A DNA stretch of 15,396 nucleotides from NCBI GenBank assembly GCA_003537575.1, contig DPRS01000014.1:95867-111262 (forward strand), in the 5' to 3' direction. Position 1 is the stretch's first letter. The number at the start of each line of letters is the position of its first letter. The notes beneath the pieces are model-generated. The model was not told the origin of the DNA and did not search any database. It saw only the letters and a list, made by a program, of their open reading frames with translations. The position numbers were made by a program, and so were the translations under genes. This document shows, piece by piece, positions 13,320 to 15,396 of this stretch. Source of the stretch: Oxalobacteraceae bacterium. Lineage in GTDB: Bacteria; Pseudomonadota; Gammaproteobacteria; Burkholderiales; Burkholderiaceae_D.

Positions 13320-14747
13320 TTAGAAATTCAGCGCACGCTTGTCGACCGCCAGCGCCGCTTCCTTGGTCGCTTCCGACAGCGACGGATGCGCATGGCAGAT
13401 GCGGGCGATGTCTTCCGACGAGGCGCGGAATTCCATTGCCACCACGGCTTCGGCGATCAGTTCCGATGCCATCGGGCCGACGATATGCACGCCGAGGATT
13501 TCATCGGTCTTCGCATCGGCCAGGAATTTCACCATGCCGGACGTGTCACCCAGCGCGCGCGCGCGGCCGTTGGCCATGAACGGGAAGGTGCCGGCCTTGT
13601 AGGCTACGCCTTCCGCCTTCAGCTGTTGCTCGTTCTTGCCGACCCAGGCGATCTCGGGAGAAGTATAGATCACTGACGGAATCGTGTTGAAATTCACGTG
13701 ACCATGCTGGCCAGCAATGCGCTCGGCCACGGCAACGCCTTCTTCTTCCGCCTTGTGCGCCAGCATCGGGCCGCGCACGACGTCGCCCACCGCCCAGACG
13801 TTCGGCAGGCTGGTCTTGCAATCGCCATCGACAGCAATGAAGCCGCGCTCGTCGAGCGTCAGGCCGACGCCTTCGGCATTCAGGCCGGTGGTATTGGGCA
13901 CGCGGCCGATCGAGACGATCAGCTTGTCGAACACACCCTTCTGCGCATTGCCCTTGTCATCGGTGTACTCGACCGTCACATCCTTCTTGCCGGCGCTAAT
14001 GGCGCCGATCTTCACGCCCAGGTTGATCTTCAGGCCCTGCTTGTCCAGCAGCTTCTGGGCTTCCTTGGCGATCTGTTCGTCAGCCGCGCCGAGGAAACCC
14101 GGCAAAGCTTCCAGCACGGTCACTTCGGCGCCGAGGCGGCGCCAGACGCTGCCCAGTTCCAGGCCGATGACGCCGGCGCCAATCACGCCCAGTTTCTTCG
14201 GCGTCGACTCGATGGCCAGCGCGCCGGTATTCGACAGGATCAGCTTTTCATCGAAGGCGGCGCCAGGCAGCGCGCGCGGAGTGGAGCCAGTGGCGAGCAC
14301 CACGTGTTTGCCGGTGATGGTCTCTTCGGCAGCGCCGGCGACCTTGATGCTGTAGACGCCGCCTTCGGCCTTGTCGAAGGAGCCGCGACCATGGAAGAAG
14401 GTGACCTTGTTCTTCTTGAACAGGTACAGGATGCCATCATTGTTTTGCTTGACGATGGTTTCCTTGCGGCCAAGCATCTTCTTGACGTCGATATCCAGGC
14501 CCTTGACCTCGATGCCGTGTTCGGCAAAGCCGTGGCCGGCATGTTCGAAATGCTCGGAGGATTGCAGCAGCGCCTTGGAAGGAATGCAGCCGACGTTGGT
14601 GCAGGTGCCGCCCGGCGCTGGGCCGCCCTTGTCGTTTTTCCACTCGTCGATACAAGCGGTCTTGAAGCCCAGCTGTGCCGCACGGATCGCCGCGATATAG
14701 CCGCCGGGGCCGCCACCGATCACCACCACATCAAATTCTTTGGACAT
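13320..14747 (-). CDS. lpdA: Dihydrolipoyl dehydrogenase, E3 of 2-oxoglutarate dehydrogenase
   Basis: FAD-dependent flavoprotein that reoxidises the dihydrolipoyl group of E2 and makes NADH. The 475-residue protein begins MSKEFDVVVIGGGPGGYIAA with the FAD dinucleotide fold. The redox-active disulfide is Cys49-Cys54 (GGTCTNVGCIPSKALL), the NAD-binding motif GAGVIGLELGS is at 190-200, a second FAD motif is WAVGDVVRGPMLAHKAEEEG, and the catalytic HAHPSLSE at 452-459 holds His454 and Glu459. Unlike some E3 proteins fused to a lipoyl domain, it has none. It follows odhB by 74 bases, which marks it as the E3 of the TCA-cycle complex; it may also serve other complexes. AAGGGAA precedes the ATG. The intercistronic hairpin with a T-run upstream may lower its expression relative to odhB. 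Confidence 0.97.
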   Translation of the reverse strand: MSKEFDVVVIGGGPGGYIAAIRAAQLGFKTACIDEWKNDKGGPAPGGTCTNVGCIPSKALLQSSEHFEHAGHGFAEHGIEVKGLDIDVKKMLGRKETIVKQNNDGILYLFKKNKVTFFHGRGSFDKAEGGVYSIKVAGAAEETITGKHVVLATGSTPRALPGAAFDEKLILSNTGALAIESTPKKLGVIGAGVIGLELGSVWRRLGAEVTVLEALPGFLGAADEQIAKEAQKLLDKQGLKINLGVKIGAISAGKKDVTVEYTDDKGNAQKGVFDKLIVSIGRVPNTTGLNAEGVGLTLDERGFIAVDGDCKTSLPNVWAVGDVVRGPMLAHKAEEEGVAVAERIAGQHGHVNFNTIPSVIYTSPEIAWVGKNEQQLKAEGVAYKAGTFPFMANGRARALGDTSGMVKFLADAKTDEILGVHIVGPMASELIAEAVVAMEFRASSEDIARICHAHPSLSEATKEAALAVDKRALNF

Positions 14748-14765
14748 TTGTTATTCCCTTAAATG

Positions 14766-14809
14766 AAAAAAGCACGCGGCGCCAGGTTTGCCGGTCCGCC
14801 GCGTGCTTT
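14766..14809 (-). terminator. Strong hairpin with T-run between odhB and lpdA
   Basis: In minus-strand reading a 13-bp perfect stem (AAAGCACGCGGCG / CGCCGCGTGCTTT; arms 14797-14809 and 14769-14781) with a 15-base loop ends in six T, partly inside the stem. It lies 13 bases after the odhB stop and 19 bases before the lpdA start, where normal operon read-through would be expected. It has the form of a Rho-independent terminator; partial termination or 3'-end protection of the odhAB message is the likely effect. Confidence 0.85.
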
Positions 14810-14821
14810 GCACTAACTCGA

Positions 14822-15396
14822 TTACAGGTCCAGCAGCAGGCGTGCCGGATCTTCCATAGCTTCCTTCATCGCCACCAGGCCCAGCACGGCTTCGCGACCG
14901 TCGATGATGCGATGGTCATACGACATCGCAAAGTAGTTCATCGGACGGATCACGATCTCGCCATTCTCGACCACGGCGCGGTCCTTGGTGGCATGGATGC
15001 CCAGGATCGCCGATTGCGGCGGGTTGATGATCGGAGTCGACAGCATGGAACCGAACACGCCGCCGTTGGAAATCGAGAAGGTGCCGCCGGACAGGTCGTC
15101 CAGGGTGAGCTTGCCATCCTTGGCCTTGACGCCGAATTCGCCGATCTTCTTTTCGATTTCGGCAATCGACATCTGGTCGGCATTGCGCAGGACCGGCACC
15201 ACCAGGCCGCGCGGCGAGCCGACCGCGACACCGATGTCGAAATAGCCGTGGTAGACGATGTCATTGCCATCGACCGAGGCGTTCAGGACCGGGTATTTCT
15301 TCAGGGCGGCGACGGCAGCCTTGACGAAGAAGGACATGAAACCCAGCTTGACGCCGTGTTCCTTCTCGAATTTGTCCTTGTACTTGTTGCGCAGGT
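14822..15396 (-). CDS. odhB: Dihydrolipoyllysine succinyltransferase (E2 of 2-oxoglutarate dehydrogenase), C-terminal part
   Basis: The last 190 residues of the E2 core acyltransferase, which moves the succinyl group from lipoyl-lysine to CoA. The frame is open to the window edge, reading ...LRNKYKDKFEKEHGVKLGF before the Met at 15337, so the gene starts outside the window. The catalytic domain shows LNASVDGNDIVYHGYFDIGV, the substrate-loop region GGTFSISNGGVFGS, and the active-site SYDHRIIDGREA (His and Asp of HxxxDG). It ends EAMEDPARLLLDL, which is typical of 2-oxoglutarate rather than pyruvate dehydrogenase E2. The lipoyl and E1/E3-binding domains lie outside the window. lpdA (E3) follows after 74 bases with a terminator-like hairpin between them. 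Also called sucB. Confidence 0.95.
   Translation of the reverse strand, partial: LRNKYKDKFEKEHGVKLGFMSFFVKAAVAALKKYPVLNASVDGNDIVYHGYFDIGVAVGSPRGLVVPVLRNADQMSIAEIEKKIGEFGVKAKDGKLTLDDLSGGTFSISNGGVFGSMLSTPIINPPQSAILGIHATKDRAVVENGEIVIRPMNYFAMSYDHRIIDGREAVLGLVAMKEAMEDPARLLLDL

Noticed and set aside
13698..14762. A 354-codon open frame on the plus strand across lpdA
   Set aside because: It mirrors the well-supported lpdA; the translation has no motif, no upstream ribosome site and an Asp/Ala/Gly/His-rich composition typical of complement frames.

Overview
The window looks like a piece of a betaproteobacterial chromosome of the order Burkholderiales, and the protein sequences fit Oxalobacteraceae-type genomes best. 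This rests on gene order (surE-pcm-nlpD-rpoS; odhB-lpdA-zapE), even high-GC codon use, and the character of the RpoS, NlpD, Pcm and OdhB/LpdA proteins; no species is claimed. All genes except one lie on the minus strand, so the biological order runs from high to low coordinates. I see no rRNA, tRNA, CRISPR array, insertion sequence or prophage gene.

Region A (15396-11632) starts with the end of odhB/sucB (E2 of 2-oxoglutarate dehydrogenase). A strong intercistronic hairpin with a T-run follows, then lpdA (E3), a small glycine-rich lipoprotein gene, a terminator with a second hairpin, zapE (an AFG1-like ATPase of cell division) and a secreted coiled-coil protein.

Region B (10723-9586) holds the only plus-strand gene, a single-domain PP2C protein phosphatase. 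It is divergent from a small YdcH/DUF465 coiled-coil gene. Their shared intergenic region carries a perfect 7-bp direct repeat with 10-bp periodicity.

Region C (9538-1472) is a compact genome-maintenance and stationary-phase block: a DinG/YoaA-type iron-sulfur helicase, then surE, pcm, nlpD, rpoS, a DEDDy 3'-5' exonuclease and rlmD. surE/pcm overlap by 8 bases, nlpD/rpoS abut (TAAATG), and rpoS/exonuclease overlap by 4 bases (GTGA), which suggests translational coupling through the block. The block ends in a textbook Rho-independent terminator at about 1390-1428.

Region D (1371-1) is a denitrification operon starting after that terminator: an FNR/Dnr-like palindrome, a 36-codon gene for a single-span membrane peptide, norC and the start of norB (running off the window). 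NorC is unusual in carrying a second complete c-type cytochrome domain after the normal NorC domain. The short membrane-peptide gene has good ribosome binding signals and sits directly upstream of norC. These two features are the best candidates for something not well described; the rest is mostly conserved core genome.
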